This document shows positions 16,283 to 23,310 of a stretch of DNA of 64,000 bases, piece after piece. The notes beneath the pieces were generated by a model. That model saw nothing but the letters and a program-made list of their open reading frames with translations, ran no database searches and was not told the DNA's origin. The first letter of the stretch is position 1. Every line of letters starts with the position of its first letter. The stretch is taken from the NCBI RefSeq assembly GCF_036039175.1, contig NZ_JAYXKP010000010.1:1-64000 (forward strand), written 5' to 3'. The position numbers were made by a program, and so were the translations under genes. Source of the stretch: Marinilactibacillus sp036039175 (GTDB lineage: Bacteria; Bacillota; Bacilli; Lactobacillales; Carnobacteriaceae_A).

Positions 16283-16837
16283 ATGTCTGAAATTGAATTA
16301 TCAAAAGCTTGGTATGTACTACACACTTACTCAGGTTACGAAAATAAGGTAAAACAGAATCTAGAATCTCGTGCGACTAGTATGGGAATGGAACACAACA
16401 TTTTACAAGTGTTGATTCCGGAAGAACAAACTTATGAGGAAAAAGACGGAGAAACAAAAGTTTCTACACATAAAACTTTCCCAGGATATGTACTCGTTGA
16501 GATGATTATGTCAGATGATGCTTGGTATATCGTACGTAATACTCCCGGTGTAACTGGGTTTGTTGGGTCACACGGTGCAGGAAGTAAGCCTTCTCCATTG
16601 TTACCAGAAGAAGTGGATCAGATCTTGCGTAGTATGGGTATCAATCCTCGTAAAGTAAATATGGATGTTGAAATTGGCGAACGTGTCAAAATTATCAACG
16701 GTGCCTTTTCAGGAATGGAAGGTACAATTACAGAAATCGAGTCTGAAAAAGGTAAAATCAAAGCGCTCGTTGAAATGTTTGGCCGTGAAACAAACGCTGA
16801 ACTTGACTATGATCAGATTTCTAAGGTAAAAGATTAA
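16283..16837 (+). CDS. nusG: Transcription termination/antitermination factor NusG
   Basis: The 184-residue protein has an NGN domain (KAWYVLHTYSGYENKVK onward, about 8-110, including FPGYVLVEM and a VRNTPGVTGFVG segment) and a C-terminal KOW domain (GERVKIINGAFSGMEGTI, near 130-150). NusG binds RNA polymerase and links it to pausing, Rho or ribosomes. Translation starts at ATG 16283 with AAAGGAGAAAG just upstream; a longer frame exists but overlaps the leader hairpin. Confidence 0.97.
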   Translation: MSEIELSKAWYVLHTYSGYENKVKQNLESRATSMGMEHNILQVLIPEEQTYEEKDGETKVSTHKTFPGYVLVEMIMSDDAWYIVRNTPGVTGFVGSHGAGSKPSPLLPEEVDQILRSMGINPRKVNMDVEIGERVKIINGAFSGMEGTITEIESEKGKIKALVEMFGRETNAELDYDQISKVKD

Positions 16838-16844
16838 AAAACAT

Positions 16845-16873
16845 TTGACAGATAATCTTTGAAGGACTATAAT
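16845..16873 (+). promoter_or_regulatory. Consensus promoter for rplK
   Basis: A perfect TTGACA (16845-16850), 17-base spacer and perfect TATAAT (16868-16873). It starts 7 bases after the nusG stop codon, the strongest promoter sequence in the window. Confidence 0.93.
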
Positions 16874-16924
16874 ATATCGGTACGCAAAGTAGGCGATACG
16901 CATATTTTGTATGCAAAGAAATAG

Positions 16925-16958
16925 GTGGGAGAGGAAAACTATAACCTCATTTAACCAC
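16925..16958 (+). promoter_or_regulatory. Putative L1-binding operator in the rplK leader
   Basis: The leader folds as GTGG (16925-16928), GA, GAGG (16931-16934), loop, CCTC (16945-16948), ATTTAA, CCAC (16955-16958): two helices split by an asymmetric internal loop. The same plan recurs before rplA. L1 autoregulation of the L11-L1 unit is known in bacteria; assigning this RNA to L1 is my inference. Confidence 0.5.
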
Positions 16959-16987
16959 TCGCGAAACAAATCAAGGAGGTATGTCTC

Positions 16988-17413
16988 GTGGCAAAGAAAG
17001 TCGTAAACCTAGTCAAATTGCAGATTCCTGCAGGGAAAGCTAATCCAGCTCCTCCAGTAGGTCCAGCACTAGGACAAGCACAAGTAAACATTATGGGATT
17101 TTGTAAAGAATTCAACGCGCGTACTGCAGACCAAGCCGGAATGATCATTCCAGTTGTTATCTCAGTATACGAAGACCGTTCATTTACATTCATCACTAAA
17201 ACACCACCAGCTGCAGTATTACTTAAAAAAGCTGCCGGCGTTGAGTCTGGTTCTGGTGAACCAAACACTAAAAAAGTTGCATCTGTAACAAGTGCACAAG
17301 TTAAAGAAATTGCTGAAACAAAAATGGAAGACTTAAACGCTGCATCTGTAGAAGCTGCTATGCGTATGGTCGAAGGTACAGCTCGTAGCATGGGCTTCAC
17401 TGTTGAAGGTTAA
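16988..17413 (+). CDS. rplK: 50S ribosomal protein L11
   Basis: The 141-residue protein is a standard L11: N-terminal domain with the proline-rich PAGKANPAPPVGPALGQAQVNI segment (about 15-36) and a C-terminal rRNA-binding domain ending in EGTARSMG. It sits in the GTPase-associated centre on 23S helices 43-44 and contacts EF-G. The GTG start at 16988 has GGAGG 8 bases upstream. It follows a perfect consensus promoter and a structured leader. Confidence 0.97.
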   Translation: MAKKVVNLVKLQIPAGKANPAPPVGPALGQAQVNIMGFCKEFNARTADQAGMIIPVVISVYEDRSFTFITKTPPAAVLLKKAAGVESGSGEPNTKKVASVTSAQVKEIAETKMEDLNAASVEAAMRMVEGTARSMGFTVEG

Positions 17414-17421
17414 TTAAAACC

Positions 17422-17458
17422 CTACAACTCTAAGCTCTTGCTGTCTCCAGAGTTGTAG
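17422..17458 (+). repeat. 10-bp perfect hairpin in the rplK-rplA gap
   Basis: CTACAACTCT (17422-17431) is the exact reverse complement of AGAGTTGTAG (17449-17458), loop 17. No T-run follows directly, so it is more likely a processing or pausing structure than a terminator. Confidence 0.6.
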
Positions 17459-17507
17459 TCGTGAGTTGTTTTTAAACGATTCACTCAGCTACTTCTAAGG
17501 AGAACAA

Positions 17508-17533
17508 GTGGGAGGTTAAGCCGTTAATACCAC
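17508..17533 (+). promoter_or_regulatory. Putative L1-binding operator before rplA
   Basis: GTGG (17508-17511), GA, GG, TTAAG, CC, GTTAATA, CCAC (17530-17533) repeats the layout found in the rplK leader. It lies 18 bases before the rplA start, next to the ribosome binding site, where bound protein could block initiation. Confidence 0.5.
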
Positions 17534-17551
17534 AACAAGGAGGAAATAATC

Positions 17552-18244
17552 ATGGCGAAGAAAAGTAAAAAGTTTTTAGCTGCTCTGGAAAAAGTCAACA
17601 GAGAACAATTGTATGACGCAACTGAAGCACTAGAATTAGTTAAAGAAATCGACTACGCTGGATTTGATGCATCTGTAGAAGTTGCTTATCGTCTAGGAGT
17701 AGACCCTAAACAAGCTGATCAACAAATTCGTGGAGCAATGGTATTGCCACACGGAACAGGTAAAACATCAACAGTTATCGTTTTCGCAAAAGGAGATCAA
17801 GCAAAAGCTGCACAAGAAGCTGGAGCTGATTTCGTTGGAGATAGCGATTTAGTTGAAAAAGTACAAGGTGGATGGTTCGACTTCGACGTAGTTGTTGCAG
17901 CGCCGGACATGATGGCTGAAGTTGGTAAACTTGGACGTGTCCTTGGACCCAAAGGCCTTATGCCAAACCCTAAAACTGGTACAGTAACACCTAACGTAGC
18001 GAAAGCCGTTAACGATATCAAAGCTGGACAGGTTACTTACCGTGTAGACCGTCAGTCAAATATTCACGTTCCAATCGGAAGAGTTTCATTTGGCATCGAC
18101 AAATTACAAGAAAACCTTTCTGCGCTTCACGAAACAATCGTTAAAGCTAAGCCATCTAGTTCAAAAGGTGTTTATATTAAAAACATGGCTGTTGCAAGTA
18201 CTTTTGGTCCTGGTGTTAAAGTAGACCAAACAACAGTAAAATAA
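17552..18244 (+). CDS. rplA: 50S ribosomal protein L1
   Basis: This 230-residue L1 has the usual two-domain layout with the inserted domain containing VVAAPDMMAEVGKLGRVLGPKGLMPNPKTGTV (quoted in pieces: APDMMAEVG, GRVLGPKGLMPNPK). It forms the mobile L1 stalk that handles E-site tRNA, and in other bacteria represses its own operon. AAGGAGG is 8-9 bases before ATG. It is 138 bases after rplK, a gap holding two structures described separately. Confidence 0.97.
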   Translation: MAKKSKKFLAALEKVNREQLYDATEALELVKEIDYAGFDASVEVAYRLGVDPKQADQQIRGAMVLPHGTGKTSTVIVFAKGDQAKAAQEAGADFVGDSDLVEKVQGGWFDFDVVVAAPDMMAEVGKLGRVLGPKGLMPNPKTGTVTPNVAKAVNDIKAGQVTYRVDRQSNIHVPIGRVSFGIDKLQENLSALHETIVKAKPSSSKGVYIKNMAVASTFGPGVKVDQTTVK

Positions 18245-18277
18245 TTATAATCTTAACTTAAAAAAATCAATTAATTC

Positions 18278-18306
18278 TTGACCTGTAGAGTGTAGCTTGC
18301 TATACT
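18278..18306 (+). promoter_or_regulatory. Promoter for rplJ-rplL
   Basis: TTGACC (18278-18283), 17-base spacer, TATACT (18301-18306), 34 bases after the rplA stop. Confidence 0.85.
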
Positions 18307-18309
18307 TAT

Positions 18310-18509
18310 GCAGGTTAAGCAATTAACTGAACATTGATGAGTAAAAGTAAAGTGAATCTGTTTCTTGAATACAACAGAAGAACGATGCTAGATTATACCG
18401 AAGACAGTATGTGGCGAAAGCCTTAATACCATACCGAGGATAACTGTGATGTATATTTACGTTAAACACACACAATCCCTCTTTGTCTACGGAGACATGG
18501 GGTTTTTTT
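18310..18509 (+). promoter_or_regulatory. L10 leader (rplJL autoregulatory RNA with terminator)
   Basis: The roughly 240-base leader of rplJ shows the L10-leader plan known from Bacillus. A protein-binding stem-loop GTAT-GTGGC-GAAA-GCC-TTAATAC-CATAC lies at 18407-18434, followed by ACCGAGGATAACTGTGATG. A terminal hairpin CCCT...GGGG with inner TGTCT/AGACA (18477-18502) runs into seven Ts (18503-18509). Binding of L10(L12)4 to the upper structure is expected to favour the terminator. This explains the whole 301-base gap after rplA. Confidence 0.82.
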
Positions 18510-18545
18510 ATTGCCCTTTACAATCGATCAGGAGGTGAAACATCA

Positions 18546-19055
18546 ATGAGCAAAGCGAACATTTTAGCTAAAAAAGAAGAAATCGTTAAAGACATTACTA
18601 AAAAATTCGAAGACGCGGCTGCAGTAGTCGTAGTTGATTACCGTGGACTAACAGTTGAGCAAGTAACTGAATTACGTAAACAATTACGTGAAGCTGGAGT
18701 TGAAATGCACGTATTGAAAAATACTATGCTACGTCGTGCCGCTGAAGCAGCAAACTTGAACGGTTTAGATGACGTCTTTAAAGGACCTACAGCAGTAGCA
18801 TTCAGTAATGAAGAAGTCGTAGCGCCTGCAAAAATCATTGCAGAATTTGCGAAAGATGCAGAAGCTTTAGAAATTAAAGGTGGCGTATTGGAAGGTAAAG
18901 TAGCAACTGTTGCAGAAATCAACAAAATTGCGACACTACCAAGCCGCGAAGGACTACTTTCTATGCTATTATCTGTACTTCAAGCACCAGTTCGAAACAC
19001 TGCCTTGGCAATCAAAGCAGTTGCAGAGAAAAAAGAAGAAGAGGAAGCAGCGTAA
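18546..19055 (+). CDS. rplJ: 50S ribosomal protein L10
   Basis: The 169-residue protein has the L10 N-terminal rRNA-binding domain (VVVDYRGLTVEQVTELRKQL near 25-45, VLKNTMLRRA near 57) and a C-terminal helix ending in KKEEEEAA that recruits L7/L12 dimers. It is the base of the ribosomal stalk. Start ATG 18546 has AGGAGG 9 bases upstream; the longer upstream frame runs through the leader terminator and is not real. Confidence 0.96.
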   Translation: MSKANILAKKEEIVKDITKKFEDAAAVVVVDYRGLTVEQVTELRKQLREAGVEMHVLKNTMLRRAAEAANLNGLDDVFKGPTAVAFSNEEVVAPAKIIAEFAKDAEALEIKGGVLEGKVATVAEINKIATLPSREGLLSMLLSVLQAPVRNTALAIKAVAEKKEEEEAA

Positions 19056-19149
19056 GCTCACGTTCTTATGCAGAACGGCCTCTTCTGCAAATCATTTGGC
19101 ACTATCATTTAATTAAAAACACAACTAATATACTGGAGGAAAATATAAA

Positions 19150-19515
19150 ATGGCATTAGATATCGAAAAAATCATTGCTGACTTAAAAGAGTCTACAATC
19201 GTTGAATTGAACGACTTAGTTAGCGCAATCGAAGAAGAATTTGGCGTTGAAGCTGCAGCACCAGTTGCAGCAGCAGGAGCAGGAGTTGCAGCAGCAGAAG
19301 AACAAACTGAATTTACAGTTGAATTAACAAGTGCTGGATCTGCTAAAATCAAAGTAATCAAAGCTGTTCGTGAAGCTACTGGTCTTGGTTTGAAAGAAGC
19401 TAAAGCATTAGTTGATGGCGCTCCATCAGCAATCAAAGAAGGCGTTTCTAAAGACGACGCTGAAGAACTTAAAGCTAAAATCGAAGAAGCTGGCGGATCT
19501 GTAGAAGTTAAGTAA
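19150..19515 (+). CDS. rplL: 50S ribosomal protein L7/L12
   Basis: This 121-residue acidic protein has an N-terminal dimerisation helix, an Ala-rich hinge (EAAAPVAAAGAGVAAAEE, about 37-54) and the C-terminal factor-binding domain with KIKVIKAVREATGLGLKEAK. It recruits translation GTPases. It follows rplJ after 94 bases that contain a small GCAGAA/TTCTGC hairpin. A strong terminator follows, ending the stalk operon before rodA instead of continuing into ybxB-rpoB as in Bacillus. Confidence 0.97.
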   Translation: MALDIEKIIADLKESTIVELNDLVSAIEEEFGVEAAAPVAAAGAGVAAAEEQTEFTVELTSAGSAKIKVIKAVREATGLGLKEAKALVDGAPSAIKEGVSKDDAEELKAKIEEAGGSVEVK

Positions 19516-19545
19516 TTAACTTTTCAATCGTTTGCTGAATCACTT

Positions 19546-19602
19546 AAAGAGCACCGCCACCCTGAGCCTGTTATGGTCAGAGTGGTCAGGTGCTCTTTTT
19601 TT
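19546..19602 (+). terminator. Strong terminator of rplJL
   Basis: AGAGCACC (19548-19555) pairs with GGTGCTCT (19589-19596), with inner CCAC/GTGG and CTGA/TCAG helices, then seven Ts. Confidence 0.93.
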
Positions 19603-19708
19603 ATGAGGAAATAGGAAACCTTAAGAAATCTTTGCGTTTCTGTGGCTATTTTATGCTAAATGCCTGCCATAGCTATGAATGCTGAAACGAATCTGTTAAA
19701 ATGTTTCC

Positions 19709-19737
19709 TTGAAGAGTGTTACAAAAAAATTTAAAAT
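19709..19737 (+). promoter_or_regulatory. Promoter for rodA
   Basis: TTGAAG (19709-19714), 17-base spacer, TAAAAT (19732-19737), 46 bases before rodA. Confidence 0.6.
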
Positions 19738-19783
19738 GTTAGATGCATACCAGAATTTGGATTGAAAAGGAGCATAAAAATAG

Positions 19784-20968
19784 ATGAGTGAAGATAAACA
19801 CACAAACCGTATAGATTACGGGGTCATATTGAGCGTCATGCTACTAGCGTTGTTCAGTATTGCCATGATTTATTCAACAACGAATTTAATGGCTGGTGAG
19901 GGCATGCGACAAACCATCATGCATACCATTTGGTACGCCTTAGGAACAATTGCGGTAGCTATCATTATGCAGTTTGACTCTGAGCAATTATGGAAAATGA
20001 CGATGGTTCTTTACATTATCGGAATACTATTGTTGGTTGCTACACTTTTATTTTATGACAGAGAATTGGCTGCTAGGACCGGTGGTAAATCATGGATTAG
20101 GATACCTGGAATAGGTACAATACAACCCGCAGAAATCTCTAAGATTCCTTTTATCCTTATATTAGCCAAAACAGTCACGAAACATAATAGTTATTATACG
20201 AGTCATGAATACAGTAGTGACTTTAAATTACTGGGGAAAATCGCTTTATATTCGGCTCCGTATCTTGTGCTTGTAATCAATGACTTGGGAACAGCTTTAG
20301 TTTATATGGCAATACTAGTGGGAATTGTCTTACTTTCAGGTGTGAAATGGCAAATTATCCTACCGACTTTTTTGGTAGTCATGTCTCTTGGGATCGGTTT
20401 AATTTTATTGGTAGTTTATAACAGAGAGTTTCTGATTAATTTAGGTTTTAGTAATTATCAATTTGCACGAATCGATACTTGGCTGAATCCTCTTCAAAGT
20501 TCATCGGATGATGCGTACCAGATCACTCAAGTATTTAAGGCTATTGGATCTGGTGGAATTATGGGTAAAGGTTTAGGCGTAACAGAAGTCTACATTCCTG
20601 TTAGAGAGTCCGATATGATTTTTTCAACTGTTGGAGAGAATTTCGGATTCGTAGGTGGAGCCTTCTTGATATTGCTTTACTTTATCCTCATCTATCACAT
20701 GGTAAAAATCGTTTACGATACAAGAAATGAATTCTATGCTTATATTGCAACAGGTGTTATTATGATGATTGCTTTCCACGTACTGGAAAATATCGGAATG
20801 AGTATTGGTTTATTACCAATGACAGGAATACCTTTACCGTTTATCTCTCAAGGAGGATCGGCTTTGCTTGGGAATATGATGGCGATAGGCTTAATCATGT
20901 CTATGCGTTTTCACCATAAGTCCTACTTTTTCTCTGGCGAGTCTGAAGAGTTTCACACAGGTTCGTAA
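19784..20968 (+). CDS. rodA: SEDS-family peptidoglycan glycosyltransferase, RodA type
   Basis: The 394-residue protein has about ten membrane spans. SEDS landmarks include GGKSWIRIPGIGTIQPAEISK near 105, the extracellular loop with VRESDMIFSTVGENFGF near 280 (its Asp is the likely catalytic residue) and the C-terminal GIPLPFISQGGSAL. The VRESDMIF form resembles streptococcal RodA more than FtsW. RodA polymerises lipid II into glycan strands during cell elongation with a class B PBP, none of which is encoded here. A second SEDS gene follows in tandem after 281 bases. Confidence 0.85.
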   Translation: MSEDKHTNRIDYGVILSVMLLALFSIAMIYSTTNLMAGEGMRQTIMHTIWYALGTIAVAIIMQFDSEQLWKMTMVLYIIGILLLVATLLFYDRELAARTGGKSWIRIPGIGTIQPAEISKIPFILILAKTVTKHNSYYTSHEYSSDFKLLGKIALYSAPYLVLVINDLGTALVYMAILVGIVLLSGVKWQIILPTFLVVMSLGIGLILLVVYNREFLINLGFSNYQFARIDTWLNPLQSSSDDAYQITQVFKAIGSGGIMGKGLGVTEVYIPVRESDMIFSTVGENFGFVGGAFLILLYFILIYHMVKIVYDTRNEFYAYIATGVIMMIAFHVLENIGMSIGLLPMTGIPLPFISQGGSALLGNMMAIGLIMSMRFHHKSYFFSGESEEFHTGS

Positions 20969-21249
20969 TAGAGTTGGATATTCTGGAACGATTTCTTGAA
21001 AATGAATTTAAATAAACGACCAATAAGGTTTAGTGTATGAAAAAAGCTGATAACCGGAGTACCAAAAGCGGATTTTTCTAATTGAAAGTCAAGTCAATGT
21101 GGTATCATCAGTAGTCTTAGATGGTAATGTAAAAATTTCACATCATTTCCTAAAGAGTAGAGAAAGATTTAATACAAATATTTTCAAATAGTAGACACTC
21201 AAATAAATGGTCATCAATGAAAAAGTATAGAGAAGGGAGTGAAGGATCG

Positions 21250-22416
21250 ATGTTCAAAGAGAGAATCAAGCATATGGATAAATATCTAGTGATTCCTTTT
21301 CTTGTCTTATCGCTGTTTAGTATCGTAATGGTCTACAGTGCTAGTAGTTATATGGGATTAAAAGATTACAACAATCCGCAATTCTATCTTGTTAGACAGA
21401 CTGCCTACGTCATCGGGGGGCTGCTGTTTGCGTTTATCGGTGCTTTTTTTCCATTTCGACTCCTTAAGAAAAAGAAAGTCGTCATACTTGGTATTTTGTT
21501 GACGATTGTACTCTTGCTTATCCTATTGATCTTCGGAAGAGAGATTAATGGCGCGAAAAGCTGGATTGAATTACCGTTTTTTAACGTACAACCAGCGGAA
21601 ATTGCTAAAGCAACCTGTATTTGGTACTTAGCTTACATTCTATCCAAAAAACAAAAGGTCATCGCTGATGATTTCTTGAATTCTATTATGGCACCTAGCT
21701 TGCTGATTGGTCTCGTTGTGGCTTTGATTTTGATTCAACCAGATACTGGGGCGGCTGTCGTAATCGTTGCGATCAGTGCAATTATGATCTTTGCCAGTGG
21801 TGTATCTGCTAAAGTAGGATTGATGCTTAGTGCTATGGGGACAGTCCTAGTGGCTGGAGTTTTAGAACTGGTAAGGCACTTTGGAACACATCTACCTTTT
21901 TTAAGAGGCTATCAGTATCAGCGTTTTCTAGCTTTTTGGGATCCTTTCGCGTTAGCGGATGGTGCTGGTCTTCAGCTGGTTCAGTCCTATTACGCACTAA
22001 GTCGAGGTGGACTTTTCGGTGTGGGGATTGGAAATAGTGTTCAAAAAACAGGCTATCTACCAGAGCCCTATACAGATTTCATCTTGTCCATTACGGGAGA
22101 AGAGTTGGGGTTGGTCGGGATTTTGTTTGTGCTTGGTTTGTTTACCTTCATGATTTCTCGTATTTATCTGATAGGAATTCGTTCTAAACGAAGTTTTGAA
22201 TCTCTCATGTGCATCGGGATTGCTACAATGTTCTTTATTCAAGCACTCATTAATATCGGCGGAGTAATCGGGTTGATGCCAATTTCTGGTATGACGTTCC
22301 CGCTGTTAAGTTATGGGGGATCAAGTATGTTGATTCTTTCTGGATCCATTGGACTGGTCGCCAATATATCAGCTAGAGACCGCATTGAAAGAAGCAAAGC
22401 TCTGGTGAACAAATAG
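21250..22416 (+). CDS. SEDS-family peptidoglycan glycosyltransferase, FtsW/RodA type
   Basis: This 388-residue membrane protein has the SEDS signatures YSASSYMG near 33, NGAKSWIELPFFNVQPAEIAK near 105-125, the catalytic-loop segment LPEPYTDFILSITGEELG near 280 and PISGMTFPLLSYGGSSM near 345. The PEPYTDFI and GAKSWI forms suggest FtsW more than RodA, but I cannot separate them with certainty. ATG 21250 is preceded by GGGAG and GAAGG. The 281-base gap after rodA may hold a promoter (TTGAAA and TATCAT near 21083-21109, but only 15 bases apart). Confidence 0.82.
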   Translation: MFKERIKHMDKYLVIPFLVLSLFSIVMVYSASSYMGLKDYNNPQFYLVRQTAYVIGGLLFAFIGAFFPFRLLKKKKVVILGILLTIVLLLILLIFGREINGAKSWIELPFFNVQPAEIAKATCIWYLAYILSKKQKVIADDFLNSIMAPSLLIGLVVALILIQPDTGAAVVIVAISAIMIFASGVSAKVGLMLSAMGTVLVAGVLELVRHFGTHLPFLRGYQYQRFLAFWDPFALADGAGLQLVQSYYALSRGGLFGVGIGNSVQKTGYLPEPYTDFILSITGEELGLVGILFVLGLFTFMISRIYLIGIRSKRSFESLMCIGIATMFFIQALINIGGVIGLMPISGMTFPLLSYGGSSMLILSGSIGLVANISARDRIERSKALVNK

Positions 22417-22417
22417 G

Positions 22418-22449
22418 AAGGTTGGTCTCTTAAAGAGATCGACCTTTTT
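22418..22449 (+). terminator. Terminator after the second SEDS gene
   Basis: AAGGTTGGTCTC (22418-22429) pairs with GAGATCGACCTT (22435-22446) with G-U pairs, then a T-run. Confidence 0.85.
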
Positions 22450-22509
22450 ATTTTTCGAGCTTATGCTTATAATAGAGGTAGGATAAAAACAAATCAGGGG
22501 GGAAGTCGC

Positions 22510-22995
22510 ATGAAGTATTTCATAAAACAAAAGGTTTTCTCGTTCAATAATCAGTTTTCCGTAAAGGATGAAACCGGGCAATCGCTGTACCAAGTCGAGG
22601 GCAAGATGCTGAGTTTAGGGAATAAGTTACACGTGTATAATATGGATAACGAAGAAGTTCTTTATATCGAGCAAAAGCTTTTAAAGTTTCTTCCTGAATA
22701 TGATTTAATTAAAAATGGAGAAAAAGTCGCTACGGTCAAAAAAGCATTCAGATTTTTTAAAAATGATTATTCCATTTTGGGACCAGACTGGGATGTCGAA
22801 GGATCCATCATGGCGCATGACTATGTGATCAAGCAAAGAGGAAACGTCATTGCAGACATTAACAAAGAGTGGTTATCTTGGGGAGATACTTATGCCATTG
22901 ATATTCTAGATGAGAGTCAGACAGAATTACTGCTCGGTATTGTTATTGTCATTGATTGTGTTTTCTCAGCACAAAGAAACAATGGTTCTTCTTAG
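22510..22995 (+). CDS. LURP-one-related (YxjI/DUF567) family protein
   Basis: The 161-residue protein matches the LURP-one-related family (Tubby-like fold): YFIKQKVFSFNNQFSVKDETG at the start, YQVEGKMLSLGNKLHVYN near 27, and an IKQRGNVIADINKEWLSWGDTYAIDI segment near 107. Bacterial members have no firm function; the plant relatives and the fold suggest membrane-lipid association. GGGGGGAAG is upstream of the ATG. It is a single gene between a terminator and the pyrimidine permease promoter. Confidence 0.8.
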   Translation: MKYFIKQKVFSFNNQFSVKDETGQSLYQVEGKMLSLGNKLHVYNMDNEEVLYIEQKLLKFLPEYDLIKNGEKVATVKKAFRFFKNDYSILGPDWDVEGSIMAHDYVIKQRGNVIADINKEWLSWGDTYAIDILDESQTELLLGIVIVIDCVFSAQRNNGSS

Positions 22996-23031
22996 TAAGA
23001 GACCTCCGATAGCTACTGTTCAAAATTTTTC

Positions 23032-23060
23032 TTGCAAGGTTTGTGATTAATTGCTACAAT
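23032..23060 (+). promoter_or_regulatory. Promoter for the uracil permease
   Basis: TTGCAA (23032-23037), 17-base spacer, TACAAT (23055-23060). The transcript would begin just before the PyrR-binding sequence. Confidence 0.7.
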
Positions 23061-23087
23061 AATAAAAGCAAAACTCCTTTAAAATTT

Positions 23088-23259
23088 ATCCAGTGAGGTA
23101 AAAAAGGATGGAATAGCTCTACATAATTACATGCCTTCCGGGCGCCCACTGTGAATTTCTGAGTTTAGAAATGAAGCGTATTACAGGGTGCGAGTAGAAG
23201 CAGGTGATTTCCATCTGATAAACGAGGTCCTTTTGCGTAAATGCAAAGGGTATTTTTTT
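23088..23259 (+). promoter_or_regulatory. PyrR-type transcription attenuator
   Basis: ATCCAGTGAGGT (23088-23099) with GGAT following matches the PyrR-binding anti-antiterminator hairpin (family form ATCCAGnGAGGY). A terminator stem CCTTTTGC (23229-23236) with GCAAAGGG (23243-23250) and seven Ts lies downstream. UMP-bound PyrR should promote termination and so shut off uptake when pyrimidines are plentiful. No pyrR gene is in the window. This fills the 315-base gap before the permease. Confidence 0.8.
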
Positions 23260-23310
23260 GCAAAAAATTCTGGAAATAACCTATTCAAACTCAGGAAGGA
23301 ACGATAACAT

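Noticed and set aside
21083..21109. TTGAAA...TATCAT promoter before the second SEDS gene
   Set aside because: The spacer is only 15 bases and both hexamers are imperfect, so I did not list it as a feature.
23088..23259. Purine (guanine/xanthine) riboswitch before the permease
   Set aside because: The purine aptamer core is absent, whereas ATCCAGTGAGGT matches a PyrR-binding hairpin, which also fits a uracil permease.
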